A program made the translations under genes and the position numbers. The notes under the pieces are model-generated. The model was not told where the DNA came from. It was given only the letters and a program-made list of their open reading frames with translations, and did no database searches. 15,342 nt of DNA from Hyphomicrobiales bacterium (GTDB lineage: Bacteria > Pseudomonadota > Alphaproteobacteria > Rhizobiales > Aestuariivirgaceae): contig JANYGE010000413.1 in NCBI GenBank assembly GCA_025362535.1, positions 1 through 15,342 on the forward strand. The letters are read 5' to 3'. Shown here in pieces: positions 1 to 6,770 of this stretch (position 1 is the first letter of the stretch; every line of letters starts with the position of its first letter).

Positions 1-810
1 GATGCAAAGGCTGGCCTCGAAGACTTGAGCAAAGGCCTTGGCAATTGGATGGCCCCCAATGCCTGGACCAATCGCGCTAAAAAAGAACGGATAAGCTGGA
101 TCAGTGTTGCTGAGAAATATACCAAGGCGAGCAATGTCGAACGTCCGGCTGATTCTCAAGTCATCGGTGCCGTGCAGCGCATCCTAGGCAGTGAAGCGCA
201 TGTCTTGGGTGCCTCCGGTGGCCTGCCCGGTGAAATGCACAAGCTCTGGCAAGCAGGTGTGCCCGGTTCCTATCACATGGAATATGGCTTCTCTTGCATG
301 GGTTATGAAATAGCCGGCGGCATTGGCATTAAAATGGCGCGGCCAGACGCCAATGTGGTGGTGATGCTCGGCGATGGTTCCTACATGATGGCCAATTCCG
401 AACTCGCAACATCGGTGATGCTCGGCCACAAGCTTACTGTGGTGCTGTTGGACAATCGTGGCTTTGGCTGCATCAACCGTTTGCAACATGCAACAGGTGG
501 TGAGCGCTTTAACAATCTCTTTGACTATAACGTAAAGCAGGATGTTTCGCCTTCAATTGATTTTGCCGCTCATGCTGCCAGCATGGGAGCGATTTCCGAA
601 AAGGTGGCCTCTCTGGCCGATTTGGAATCAGCCCTTGAACGCTCCAAGACAAATAGTAAAACCACAGTGATCGTGATCGACACTGACCCTATGGCGACAA
701 CTGATGCGGGTGGCAGCTGGTGGGATGTGGCCGTGCCTGAAGTCTCAGACCGCCCCACCGTGCAGGCCGCCCGCAAGAAATATGTGAAAGCCTTAAAAAC
801 CGAACGCTAG
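1..810 (+). CDS. iolD: IolD, C-terminal part (5' end outside window)
   Basis: This is the C-terminal part of 3D-(3,5/4)-trihydroxycyclohexane-1,2-dione hydrolase (acylhydrolase), a ThDP-dependent cytosolic enzyme that opens the inositol ring to give 5-deoxyglucuronate. The frame is open from base 1 with no start, so the gene begins upstream; about 269 residues remain of a family usually just over 600. The visible part is the pyrimidine/diphosphate-binding ThDP domain. The ThDP motif GDGS begins at nt 370 and is followed about 25 residues later by the DN of LLDNRGFGCINRLQ, which is typical of IolD. It ends 10 bp before iolB on the same strand, so the two are an operon. The Met/Leu codons near nt 25-49 are internal, because conserved-looking sequence precedes them. 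The family call is firm. Confidence 0.95.
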   Translation, partial: DAKAGLEDLSKGLGNWMAPNAWTNRAKKERISWISVAEKYTKASNVERPADSQVIGAVQRILGSEAHVLGASGGLPGEMHKLWQAGVPGSYHMEYGFSCMGYEIAGGIGIKMARPDANVVVMLGDGSYMMANSELATSVMLGHKLTVVLLDNRGFGCINRLQHATGGERFNNLFDYNVKQDVSPSIDFAAHAASMGAISEKVASLADLESALERSKTNSKTTVIVIDTDPMATTDAGGSWWDVAVPEVSDRPTVQAARKKYVKALKTER

Positions 811-820
811 GAAAATCCAA

Positions 821-1627
821 ATGCCAAAACTTCTGGTCAAACCCAAAAAAGGTGATGGTCGTGTCACCCATATCACGCCGAAATCGGCCAAGTGGAAATA
901 TGTGGGCTTTGATCTTTGGAAAAGCCCTAAAGGCAAAACCGCTAAGGGCGCAGAGGCCAAACGTGAAACCTGTTTGGTATTTGTATCTGGCAAAGGCAAA
1001 GTGACAATTGGCGGCAAAGACTTTGGCGTGATTGGTGATCGCATGTCACCTTTTGAAGGCAAGCCTTGGTCAATCTATGTACCCCCCGGTTTAAAATGGT
1101 CGGTGGCAGCTACAACGGAAATGGTGCTTGCTGTGTGCTCAGCTCCAGCAAAGGGCAAACATGAAGCCCGCATCATACCACCTGATGGGCTCTCTCAAGA
1201 AGTGCGCGGCAAGGGCTCAAACACCCGCCATGTCACCAATATTCTTCCCGAACAAGACCCCTTGGCCGAAAGCCTGTTGGTTGTCGAAGTGATAACCCCC
1301 AATGGCAACACCTCATCCTATCCGCCGCACAAGCACGACAAAGACAATCTGCCGAAAGAATCCTATCTCGAAGAAACCTATTATCACCGCATCAATCCAC
1401 CCCAAGGCTTTGCTTTTCAGCGGGTCTATACTGACAGCCGCAAGCTTGATGAAGCCATGGCCGTTGAAGATGGCGATGTGACACTGGTGCCCAAAGGCTA
1501 TCACCCTTGCGCCACAGTGCATGGCTATGATCTCTATTATCTCAATGTAATGGCAGGCCCCAAGCGCACCTGGAAATTCCACAATGCGCCAGAGCACCAA
1601 TGGCTGTTGGCTAGCCCTACCAAGTAA
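821..1627 (+). CDS. iolB: IolB, 5-deoxy-glucuronate isomerase
   Basis: This cytosolic cupin-fold enzyme isomerises 5-deoxy-D-glucuronate to 2-deoxy-5-keto-D-gluconate, the step after IolD. At 268 residues it has the normal length. The C-terminal cupin carries the family hallmark: YPPHKHD (about 168-173, giving His170 and His172), then SYLEETYYHRINPPQGF (about 181-197, Glu184/185) and VPKGYHPCATVHGYDLYYLNVMAG (from about 223, split here by position: His228, His234). These are the expected metal-site residues. An AGGAAAA Shine-Dalgarno lies about 7 nt before the ATG, and the gap to iolD is 10 bp. The stop codon region overlaps the stop of the convergent HAD gene by 11 bp. No iolE or iolC lies downstream, so this is the distal end of the inositol operon. 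Confidence 0.95.
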   Translation: MPKLLVKPKKGDGRVTHITPKSAKWKYVGFDLWKSPKGKTAKGAEAKRETCLVFVSGKGKVTIGGKDFGVIGDRMSPFEGKPWSIYVPPGLKWSVAATTEMVLAVCSAPAKGKHEARIIPPDGLSQEVRGKGSNTRHVTNILPEQDPLAESLLVVEVITPNGNTSSYPPHKHDKDNLPKESYLEETYYHRINPPQGFAFQRVYTDSRKLDEAMAVEDGDVTLVPKGYHPCATVHGYDLYYLNVMAGPKRTWKFHNAPEHQWLLASPTK

Positions 1628-2381
1628 AATCCTTCATCAGGTAATCTGGCTTCGGCTCAATTTCATCTTCTGCAAGATGAGCCGAAACCCCTTGCTGCAC
1701 CAGCAAGGTATCAAGCCCAACGCCGCGCCCACCTGCCACATCATGCTCAGCACTATCACCAATGCACAGCACGCGTTTGGGGTGGCCCAATAGGTTCAAG
1801 GCATGCAGGTAAATCGATGGGTAGGGTTTGCCTACCCACATCACCTGTCCTCCAAGGCTTTCATAAAGTGCTGCTATTGCCCCCGGAGCGGGTTGCAAGC
1901 CAGAAGGCGTAAGCATCAGTTTATCAGGATTGCAGCACATACATGGCAATTTCACATCGCGCAATATTTCACGGTATTGTTCAAGCGAAGTCTCTGGCGC
2001 ATTGGACCCCAAAATCAACATAACATCTGCCCGGGCAGGATCGCTCACCATCTCCACACCATCAAAGCCATAATCTTCGCCGCTTTTGCCAATCACAAAG
2101 GCCCGCGTGGCTTGCATGGTTTTATAGGCCACCTCACCCGAACTCACAGCGTCGACAAATTGCCCACGCGGCACCCCCATCTTGACAAGACGCGCAACAT
2201 TGGAAGCGGCCCGCTTTCCAGAATTGGTCATCACCACAACCGGAATTTTCAACGCCTGAAGTTTTGCTAGAATTTCAGATGTGCCAGGATAAAGTTTTTG
2301 ACCATCATGGATAACGCCAAACTGATCAATCAACATGGCATCATAATTCTTGGCAATGTCAGAGAGCCCTTTAATCCGCAT
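1617..2381 (-). CDS. HAD superfamily class IIA phosphatase (TIGR01459 type)
   Basis: A predicted cytosolic phosphatase of 254 residues in the NagD-like HAD class IIA, closest in pattern to the family named TIGR01459, whose substrate is unknown. Motif I is LIDQFGVIHDG with Asp19 as nucleophile; the second motif-I acid is Phe21, while Asp26 follows further on. Motif II is MTNSGKR (51-57), motif III the Lys of WVGKPYP (185), and motif IV IGDSAEHDVAGG (Asp209, Asp214). The start at 2381 (MRIKGLSDIA) is chosen because the frame upstream lies inside the kinase gene and encodes a non-homologous-looking 25-residue tail. It overlaps the kinase stop by 11 bp, so translational coupling is likely. It is the last gene of the long operon and overlaps iolB tail to tail. 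It probably removes phosphate from a sugar or polyol phosphate made by the operon's kinases (inference). Confidence 0.85.
   Translation of the reverse strand: MRIKGLSDIAKNYDAMLIDQFGVIHDGQKLYPGTSEILAKLQALKIPVVVMTNSGKRAASNVARLVKMGVPRGQFVDAVSSGEVAYKTMQATRAFVIGKSGEDYGFDGVEMVSDPARADVMLILGSNAPETSLEQYREILRDVKLPCMCCNPDKLMLTPSGLQPAPGAIAALYESLGGQVMWVGKPYPSIYLHALNLLGHPKRVLCIGDSAEHDVAGGRGVGLDTLLVQQGVSAHLAEDEIEPKPDYLMKDFTW
1651..1686. repeat. 9-bp perfect inverted repeat at the convergent gene ends
   Basis: TTCGGCTCA (1651-1659) and TGAGCCGAA (1678-1686) are exact reverse complements, with a smaller TCTT-CTGC-AAGA hairpin nested between them. The repeat lies inside the last part of the HAD coding sequence and 24-59 nt past the iolB stop, where the inositol transcript would end. 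No U-tract follows, so it is not a classic terminator. It may be a 3'-end structure for the iolDB mRNA. Confidence 0.45.
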
Positions 2382-3627
2382 GGCCAAGCCCCCACCATGC
2401 CAAACGCGCAGCCCCCATAGCCGCATGCTCACTCGCTGAAGGCAAAGCCGGCACACCGAGCTTTTTCAAGCGAATAGCTGTCCATTTCTCGTTGCTTGCA
2501 CCACCACCCACAGAGCGAATTGTTTTAAGCGGTGTCGCCCCCAATTCCACCAAGCGCTGATAGCCCAAAGCCTCAATACTGGCGATGCCCTCAAGTACAG
2601 CCTGAAAGTAAGCCCCATCATCAGCTGGGCGCGGAACCATGCGCGGCTGCAAGCTCGGATCATTGATCGGAAACCGCTCACCCGCCGAAGGCAAAGGATA
2701 ATAGTCGAGCCCCGTAAGTTTTGACGGATCAACCAAATCCGTGAGGCGTACCATCTCTTCCTTCTTGAACTCTTGCGCCAATACCCGACCACCTGAATTA
2801 GAGGCCCCACCCGCCAACCAGCGATTGCCAATGCGGTGGCTGTAAATGCCATAGAGCGGCGAAAACACTGGCGTGGCCGATAGCAATTTTAGCGTGAGCG
2901 TGGTGCCGAGTGAGGTAACACCATCACCATCATCTTTGGCACCACTGGCGAGAAACGCGGCACAACCATCCGTCGTCCCCGTCACAATGGCGACATCAAA
3001 TGGCAATCCAAATTGTTGGGCGATCACTTTGCTTATGGTTCCAACCTGAGTTCCAACCGGAACTACAGTTGGAAGTCGCTTTACATCAAAACCCGTATTT
3101 GAAATCCACTGCGGCCATTTGCGTGTGACCGGATCATAGCCGGTCTTCAAGGCATTATTTTCATCGGTTACATCAAAGCGCCCACAAAATTGGCCGAGCA
3201 GCCAATCTGCTTGATGCACAATCTGGCCAGACATAGCCAAGGCCCGTGCCAGAGGTGATGACCCACCAAGGGCCGCAGTCTCCTGTGGGGCCACCGCGAC
3301 CACACGTGCAACATCTTCTGGCTCTGCCAAATCATTATACATCGAAGCAAGATCAACAGGCTTACCCGCAGCATCAATCGGCAAGATTGTTCCTGAGGTT
3401 CCATCAATGGCCAGAGCCACAACATGCAAGCCATCTAACCGCAAACCTGAAAATGCTTTTTCAATACCCTGCCACCACAAAACAGGATCCTGCAAAAGCC
3501 TGATCCCTGATTGAATTGGCAAATTTAATGAAACCTCACTGAGGGCCAACAAGGAACCGTCTATGCCACGCGCCGCAATGCGCACGCCGGATGTGCCGAT
3601 ATCAATACCAAGTGTGACATCAATCAT
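2371..3627 (-). CDS. FGGY kinase, D-ribulokinase type (SePSK/AtXK1-like)
   Basis: An ATP-dependent sugar kinase of 418 residues, shorter than ordinary xylulokinase (about 480-500) and matching the compact cyanobacterial/plant group typified by Synechococcus SePSK and Arabidopsis XK-1, which act as D-ribulose kinases. Visible motifs: GIDIGTSG (7-14), the ATP-phosphate loop; AIDGTSGTILP (73-83); QADWLL (139-144); NALKTGY (158-164); TGTTDGCAAFLASGA (216-230) with Asp220 as the expected catalytic base; GGASNSGG (273-280); TGLDYYPLPSAGERFP (305-320); LGYQRLVELGATPL (354-367); and GGGASNEKW (374-382). I recognise the pattern of this subfamily from memory; no alignment was run. The gene overlaps the SorC stop by 8 bp and the HAD start by 11 bp. 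The likely product is D-ribulose 5-phosphate or a related ketose phosphate; the exact substrate in this operon is an inference. Confidence 0.85.
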   Translation of the reverse strand: MIDVTLGIDIGTSGVRIAARGIDGSLLALSEVSLNLPIQSGIRLLQDPVLWWQGIEKAFSGLRLDGLHVVALAIDGTSGTILPIDAAGKPVDLASMYNDLAEPEDVARVVAVAPQETAALGGSSPLARALAMSGQIVHQADWLLGQFCGRFDVTDENNALKTGYDPVTRKWPQWISNTGFDVKRLPTVVPVGTQVGTISKVIAQQFGLPFDVAIVTGTTDGCAAFLASGAKDDGDGVTSLGTTLTLKLLSATPVFSPLYGIYSHRIGNRWLAGGASNSGGRVLAQEFKKEEMVRLTDLVDPSKLTGLDYYPLPSAGERFPINDPSLQPRMVPRPADDGAYFQAVLEGIASIEALGYQRLVELGATPLKTIRSVGGGASNEKWTAIRLKKLGVPALPSASEHAAMGAARLAWWGLGHAD

Positions 3628-4651
3628 GGTTCCGGGAAGCCTCAGCCAAGACCGCTTTAGCTGTCACCTCATCCGTCACCAAAACATTGGCATAACGCGC
3701 CCGCAGGGCTCCAATAATCGGTAACACTTTATTGCGGCCGCCAGACACCAGCACCACAGATTTTATCTCCTGCAAATATTGCGGAGCCAAAGCCACAGCG
3801 CGATCATTCAGCGGATGAGAAATTATTTTTCCAGTGCGATCAATCCAGTGCGAGCAAATATCGCCAACAGCCCCCATCCGCATCAAGCTTTGCACTTCAG
3901 CCTTATCGATAAGACCCAACATCACCATGGTATTGGCCATGGTCAATTCACCAACCGACAAAAAAGCTAAATCAACTTTACGCCCGCGCTCAAACACATC
4001 ACGCAGCATGGTTTGATTCATCAACACATCACGCATCTCTGCCGTATCGGTAAAGGCTGGTGCGGCAAAATAAAAACATTGCGCCCCGATAATATCGGCA
4101 AGATGCGATGCCGTTTCATGGCTGTTGACGGCTGAAGATTTTGTTAGCCCTCCGATGAGGGCAACCACTGATAGATTTTTGAACCTCTTGCGCGGCACCG
4201 AGCGCAATGACAACCGCAAAGTGCGCCCCCAGCCCATGCCAACCGACATGCCATCTTTAAGGCGTGAACCTAAATATTGACCAGCGGCAGTAGCGATAAC
4301 CAAGCGGAGTTGATTGCTATCAGGTGGTGTGGGCACCACAACAACATCTTGTAAGGCGAAGACCGATTTGAGCTTATCTTCCAAGGCCACACACTCAGCC
4401 AAACGCCCTGTGACCGAAATTTGCACAAGGCCCTGCTCGCGCGCATCAGATAAAAGCCGGTTCACGCGCCCGCGTGTGACACCCAATTCTTTTCCAATTT
4501 GGGCTTGCGTATGCCCCGCCACAAAATAAAGCCATGCCGCGCGCGTGGCCAATTGTTCTTCAGCGTCGACAAAAATAGATGGAATGAGCGCATCGTCCAA
4601 AGCTTCAGCCAATCCACTCGGAACCACCAATACATCGCGCTCTGGCATCAT
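3620..4651 (-). CDS. SorC-family sugar-responsive transcriptional regulator
   Basis: A DNA-binding regulator of 343 residues with the SorC/DeoR-like layout. A roughly 30-residue N-terminal extension precedes a helix-turn-helix (about 46-76; GHTQAQIGKELGVTRGRVNR), which is followed by a large C-terminal sugar-phosphate-binding domain of the NagB/RpiA fold. That domain contains GMGWGRTL, VALIGGL and LVSGGRNK, typical of SorC effector domains. The ATG at 4651 is preferred to the in-frame TTG three bases earlier: it forms a TGATG stop-start overlap with the GpsA-type gene and has GGAG 6 nt upstream. A second ATG follows immediately. Family effectors are usually phosphorylated intermediates, and EryD of the Brucella/Rhizobium erythritol operons belongs to the same family. 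Sitting inside the operon, it probably regulates itself (inference). Its operator may lie in 13932-14020. Confidence 0.9.
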   Translation of the reverse strand: MMPERDVLVVPSGLAEALDDALIPSIFVDAEEQLATRAAWLYFVAGHTQAQIGKELGVTRGRVNRLLSDAREQGLVQISVTGRLAECVALEDKLKSVFALQDVVVVPTPPDSNQLRLVIATAAGQYLGSRLKDGMSVGMGWGRTLRLSLRSVPRKRFKNLSVVALIGGLTKSSAVNSHETASHLADIIGAQCFYFAAPAFTDTAEMRDVLMNQTMLRDVFERGRKVDLAFLSVGELTMANTMVMLGLIDKAEVQSLMRMGAVGDICSHWIDRTGKIISHPLNDRAVALAPQYLQEIKSVVLVSGGRNKVLPIIGALRARYANVLVTDEVTAKAVLAEASRNHD

Positions 4652-5709
4652 CAAGAACTCCGGTGAAAATCACCCCAAGGTGGATTAAAGCTTGTGTTAT
4701 GTTGTAAGGCATTAAGCAAGGCCAGTGTAAGTGGTAAATTTTCGCCACGAAGCCTTCCACTGCGGATCATCGCGTGAAGGGCCGAAGCAACGGATAGCCC
4801 CAACTCAGCGCCCTCAACAGTATCATCCTTCATCGGGCCCTGTTTAACTTCAGAATAGGTGAGCCCGCGTCCTAAATGTTGACCAAGCCTTGAATTGCGT
4901 CCGGCTTGGCAGGTTACATAAAGGTCTCCTGCTCCCGGCATGCCCCACACGCTTTCGGCTGAACCACCAAGACTTTGAGCCAACACCATCATTTCCCGAA
5001 TGGCTTGATCAAACAAAATTGCTGCCGCATTATTATTCAATGCTTTGTTTTCGACACTGGGCAACTTATCCAAAGCACCGTGAGCCCAGCCCACCGAAAT
5101 GGCAAAAAAATTCTTGAAGGCCGCACAGGTTTCAACGCCGATCACATCAATTGAGGGCCGTGGTTGATAATAATGGGTTTGAAGATTTTCACAAAGTTGC
5201 ATCGCAAGCGCCAGATCATGCGCTACAATCACCGTGCCCGTTGTGCGGCGCACCGCCAATTCGCCTGCAATACAAGGGCCACCGATAGCCGCCGCAGGGA
5301 CTTTAAATCCAAGGGCTTTTTCGAGGGCCTGAGCAACCTTATCAACAAAACTTGAGAGGCTATTTTCCTCCGGCACCATGCCTTTGGTCACCATTAAAAC
5401 CGGTACAGGTTTTTTCAGAACCGAGACCAGTTGCTCAATGGCCCAGTTCACCCCTGCCGATGCAACACCCAGAACAATCAACTCCACACTATCATCCACC
5501 GCTTCCGCCAATTGCGTGTGCTGAAACCCCACAACGGATGCAGGCAGAGTGACATTGAGCCTGGGATGAAACTGTTTGGTTTTCACATTTTCAATAATTG
5601 CGACGTCAAGAAAAGTGCCAACCAAACGCACCGCATAGCCCCGGTCTGAGAGGGGCAGACACATGGCTGTTCCCATGACGCCTGCTCCCAAGATGGCAAC
5701 AGATCTCAT
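4651..5709 (-). CDS. NAD(P)-dependent glycerol-3-phosphate dehydrogenase family (GpsA-type)
   Basis: A cytosolic dehydrogenase of 352 residues. The N-terminal Rossmann fold starts with ILGAGVMGTA (GxGxxG at 8-13) and has the TKG lysine at 108-110. The all-alpha C-terminal domain has the catalytic AAFKN (Lys199-Asn200), MPGAGDLYVTC (257-267) and the RN pair at 271-272. All main GpsA landmarks are present. One differs: the GPSFAKE-type segment reads GGPCIAGE (143-150), with Gly where Lys is usual. The family interconverts sn-glycerol 3-phosphate and dihydroxyacetone phosphate. Its placement inside a catabolic operon, not beside housekeeping lipid genes, suggests either DHAP handling or oxidation of another polyol phosphate (inference). 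The start overlaps the ATPase stop as ATGA and its stop overlaps the SorC start, so coupling is likely. Confidence 0.85.
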   Translation of the reverse strand: MRSVAILGAGVMGTAMCLPLSDRGYAVRLVGTFLDVAIIENVKTKQFHPRLNVTLPASVVGFQHTQLAEAVDDSVELIVLGVASAGVNWAIEQLVSVLKKPVPVLMVTKGMVPEENSLSSFVDKVAQALEKALGFKVPAAAIGGPCIAGELAVRRTTGTVIVAHDLALAMQLCENLQTHYYQPRPSIDVIGVETCAAFKNFFAISVGWAHGALDKLPSVENKALNNNAAAILFDQAIREMMVLAQSLGGSAESVWGMPGAGDLYVTCQAGRNSRLGQHLGRGLTYSEVKQGPMKDDTVEGAELGLSVASALHAMIRSGRLRGENLPLTLALLNALQHNTSFNPPWGDFHRSS

Positions 5710-6758
5710 GCAATCACCTTGCCGGTTGCCTCATCGAAAAGATGGACCTTGCTGAGATCAGGCGCGAGCTCAACTGTGCTTCCACGTTTTAACACGAGAC
5801 GATCTCTGATAATCGCACAGACTTCCTGTGGGCCAACATCGGCATAAACGTGAATTTCCGGGCCTGTTGGTTCTGTCACGGAAATGGTTGCAGGAATGCC
5901 TTTCCCCAAGCTCATGTGTTCTGGCCTGATACCATAAACCACTTTTTGTCCAATTTTGCCACCATGGGTTTTCGGTAAAGGCAGCTTCACACCGCCTTCG
6001 GTTAAAACATGGTCCTTAGCCACAACACCCTTGATCAAGTTCATCGAAGGTGAACCAATGAAAGACGCAACAAATAAATTGACCGGATGATCATAAACAT
6101 CAAGTGGAGTTCCCACTTGCTCAATAATGCCATCACGCAAAATCACGATTTTATCGGCCATGGTCATGGCTTCGATTTGATCGTGGGTCACATAGACTGT
6201 TGTGGTCTTCAGCCGCTCATGCAGATCTTTAATTTCAGTGCGCATCTGAACACGGAGTTTTGCATCAAGATTTGACAGCGGTTCATCAAACAAAAACACC
6301 GCAGGATCACGCACAATAGCCCGGCCCATAGCCACGCGTTGGCGTTGCCCACCTGAAAGCTCACGCGGATATCTGGCGAGATAGGGTTCAAGATTGAGAA
6401 TCTTGGCAGCCCAGCCCACTTTCTCTTCGATCTCGGCTTTGGGCCGCTTGGCCAAATGGAGCGAGAAGCTCATATTATCCTTCACCGTCATATGCGCATA
6501 GAGCGCATAGTTTTGAAACACCATGGCAATATTTCGATCTTTCGGATGCACGTTATTCACGCGCTTTCCGGCAATTTCAACATCGCCCGCGGTGACCGAT
6601 TCAAGACCCGCAATCATGCGCAGCAAGGTCGACTTTCCACAGCCTGATGGGCCCAGAAATACAACAAACGAACCATCATCAATGGTCAGATTGATGCCGT
6701 GCACGACTTCAACATCGCCATACTTTTTGAAAATGTTTTTAATATTTACCGATGCCAT
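5706..6758 (-). CDS. ABC importer ATPase, MalK/UgpC type
   Basis: The nucleotide-binding subunit of a CUT1-type carbohydrate importer, 350 residues, on the cytoplasmic face. Walker A is GPSGCGKST (36-44), the Q-loop is Gln82, the signature is LSGGQRQR (134-141), Walker B is VFLFDE (154-159), the D-loop is SNLD (162-165) and the switch His is His192. The C-terminal third (about 235-350) is the TOBE/OB regulatory region with YGIRPEHMSL, as in MalK and UgpC. It serves the two permeases at 11259-13096 and the binding protein at 9669-11198, although it lies two genes downstream of them. A GAGGTAGG Shine-Dalgarno lies just before the ATG and overlaps the upstream stop; the gap to the G1PDH-type gene is only 12 bp. 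Confidence 0.95.
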   Translation of the reverse strand: MASVNIKNIFKKYGDVEVVHGINLTIDDGSFVVFLGPSGCGKSTLLRMIAGLESVTAGDVEIAGKRVNNVHPKDRNIAMVFQNYALYAHMTVKDNMSFSLHLAKRPKAEIEEKVGWAAKILNLEPYLARYPRELSGGQRQRVAMGRAIVRDPAVFLFDEPLSNLDAKLRVQMRTEIKDLHERLKTTTVYVTHDQIEAMTMADKIVILRDGIIEQVGTPLDVYDHPVNLFVASFIGSPSMNLIKGVVAKDHVLTEGGVKLPLPKTHGGKIGQKVVYGIRPEHMSLGKGIPATISVTEPTGPEIHVYADVGPQEVCAIIRDRLVLKRGSTVELAPDLSKVHLFDEATGKVIA

Positions 6759-6770
6759 ATTTTACCTACC

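Noticed and set aside
1803..2270. 155-codon + strand open frame downstream of iolB
   Set aside because: Antisense to the HAD phosphatase, whose four motifs are intact; composition is His/Arg-rich noise.
2382..2456. Longer N-terminus for the HAD protein starting at 2456
   Set aside because: The extra 25 residues lie wholly inside the kinase gene and do not resemble the family; the ATG at 2381 begins just before motif I as expected.
4652..4654. TTG start for the SorC regulator
   Set aside because: The ATG three bases later forms the TGATG overlap and has good SD spacing.
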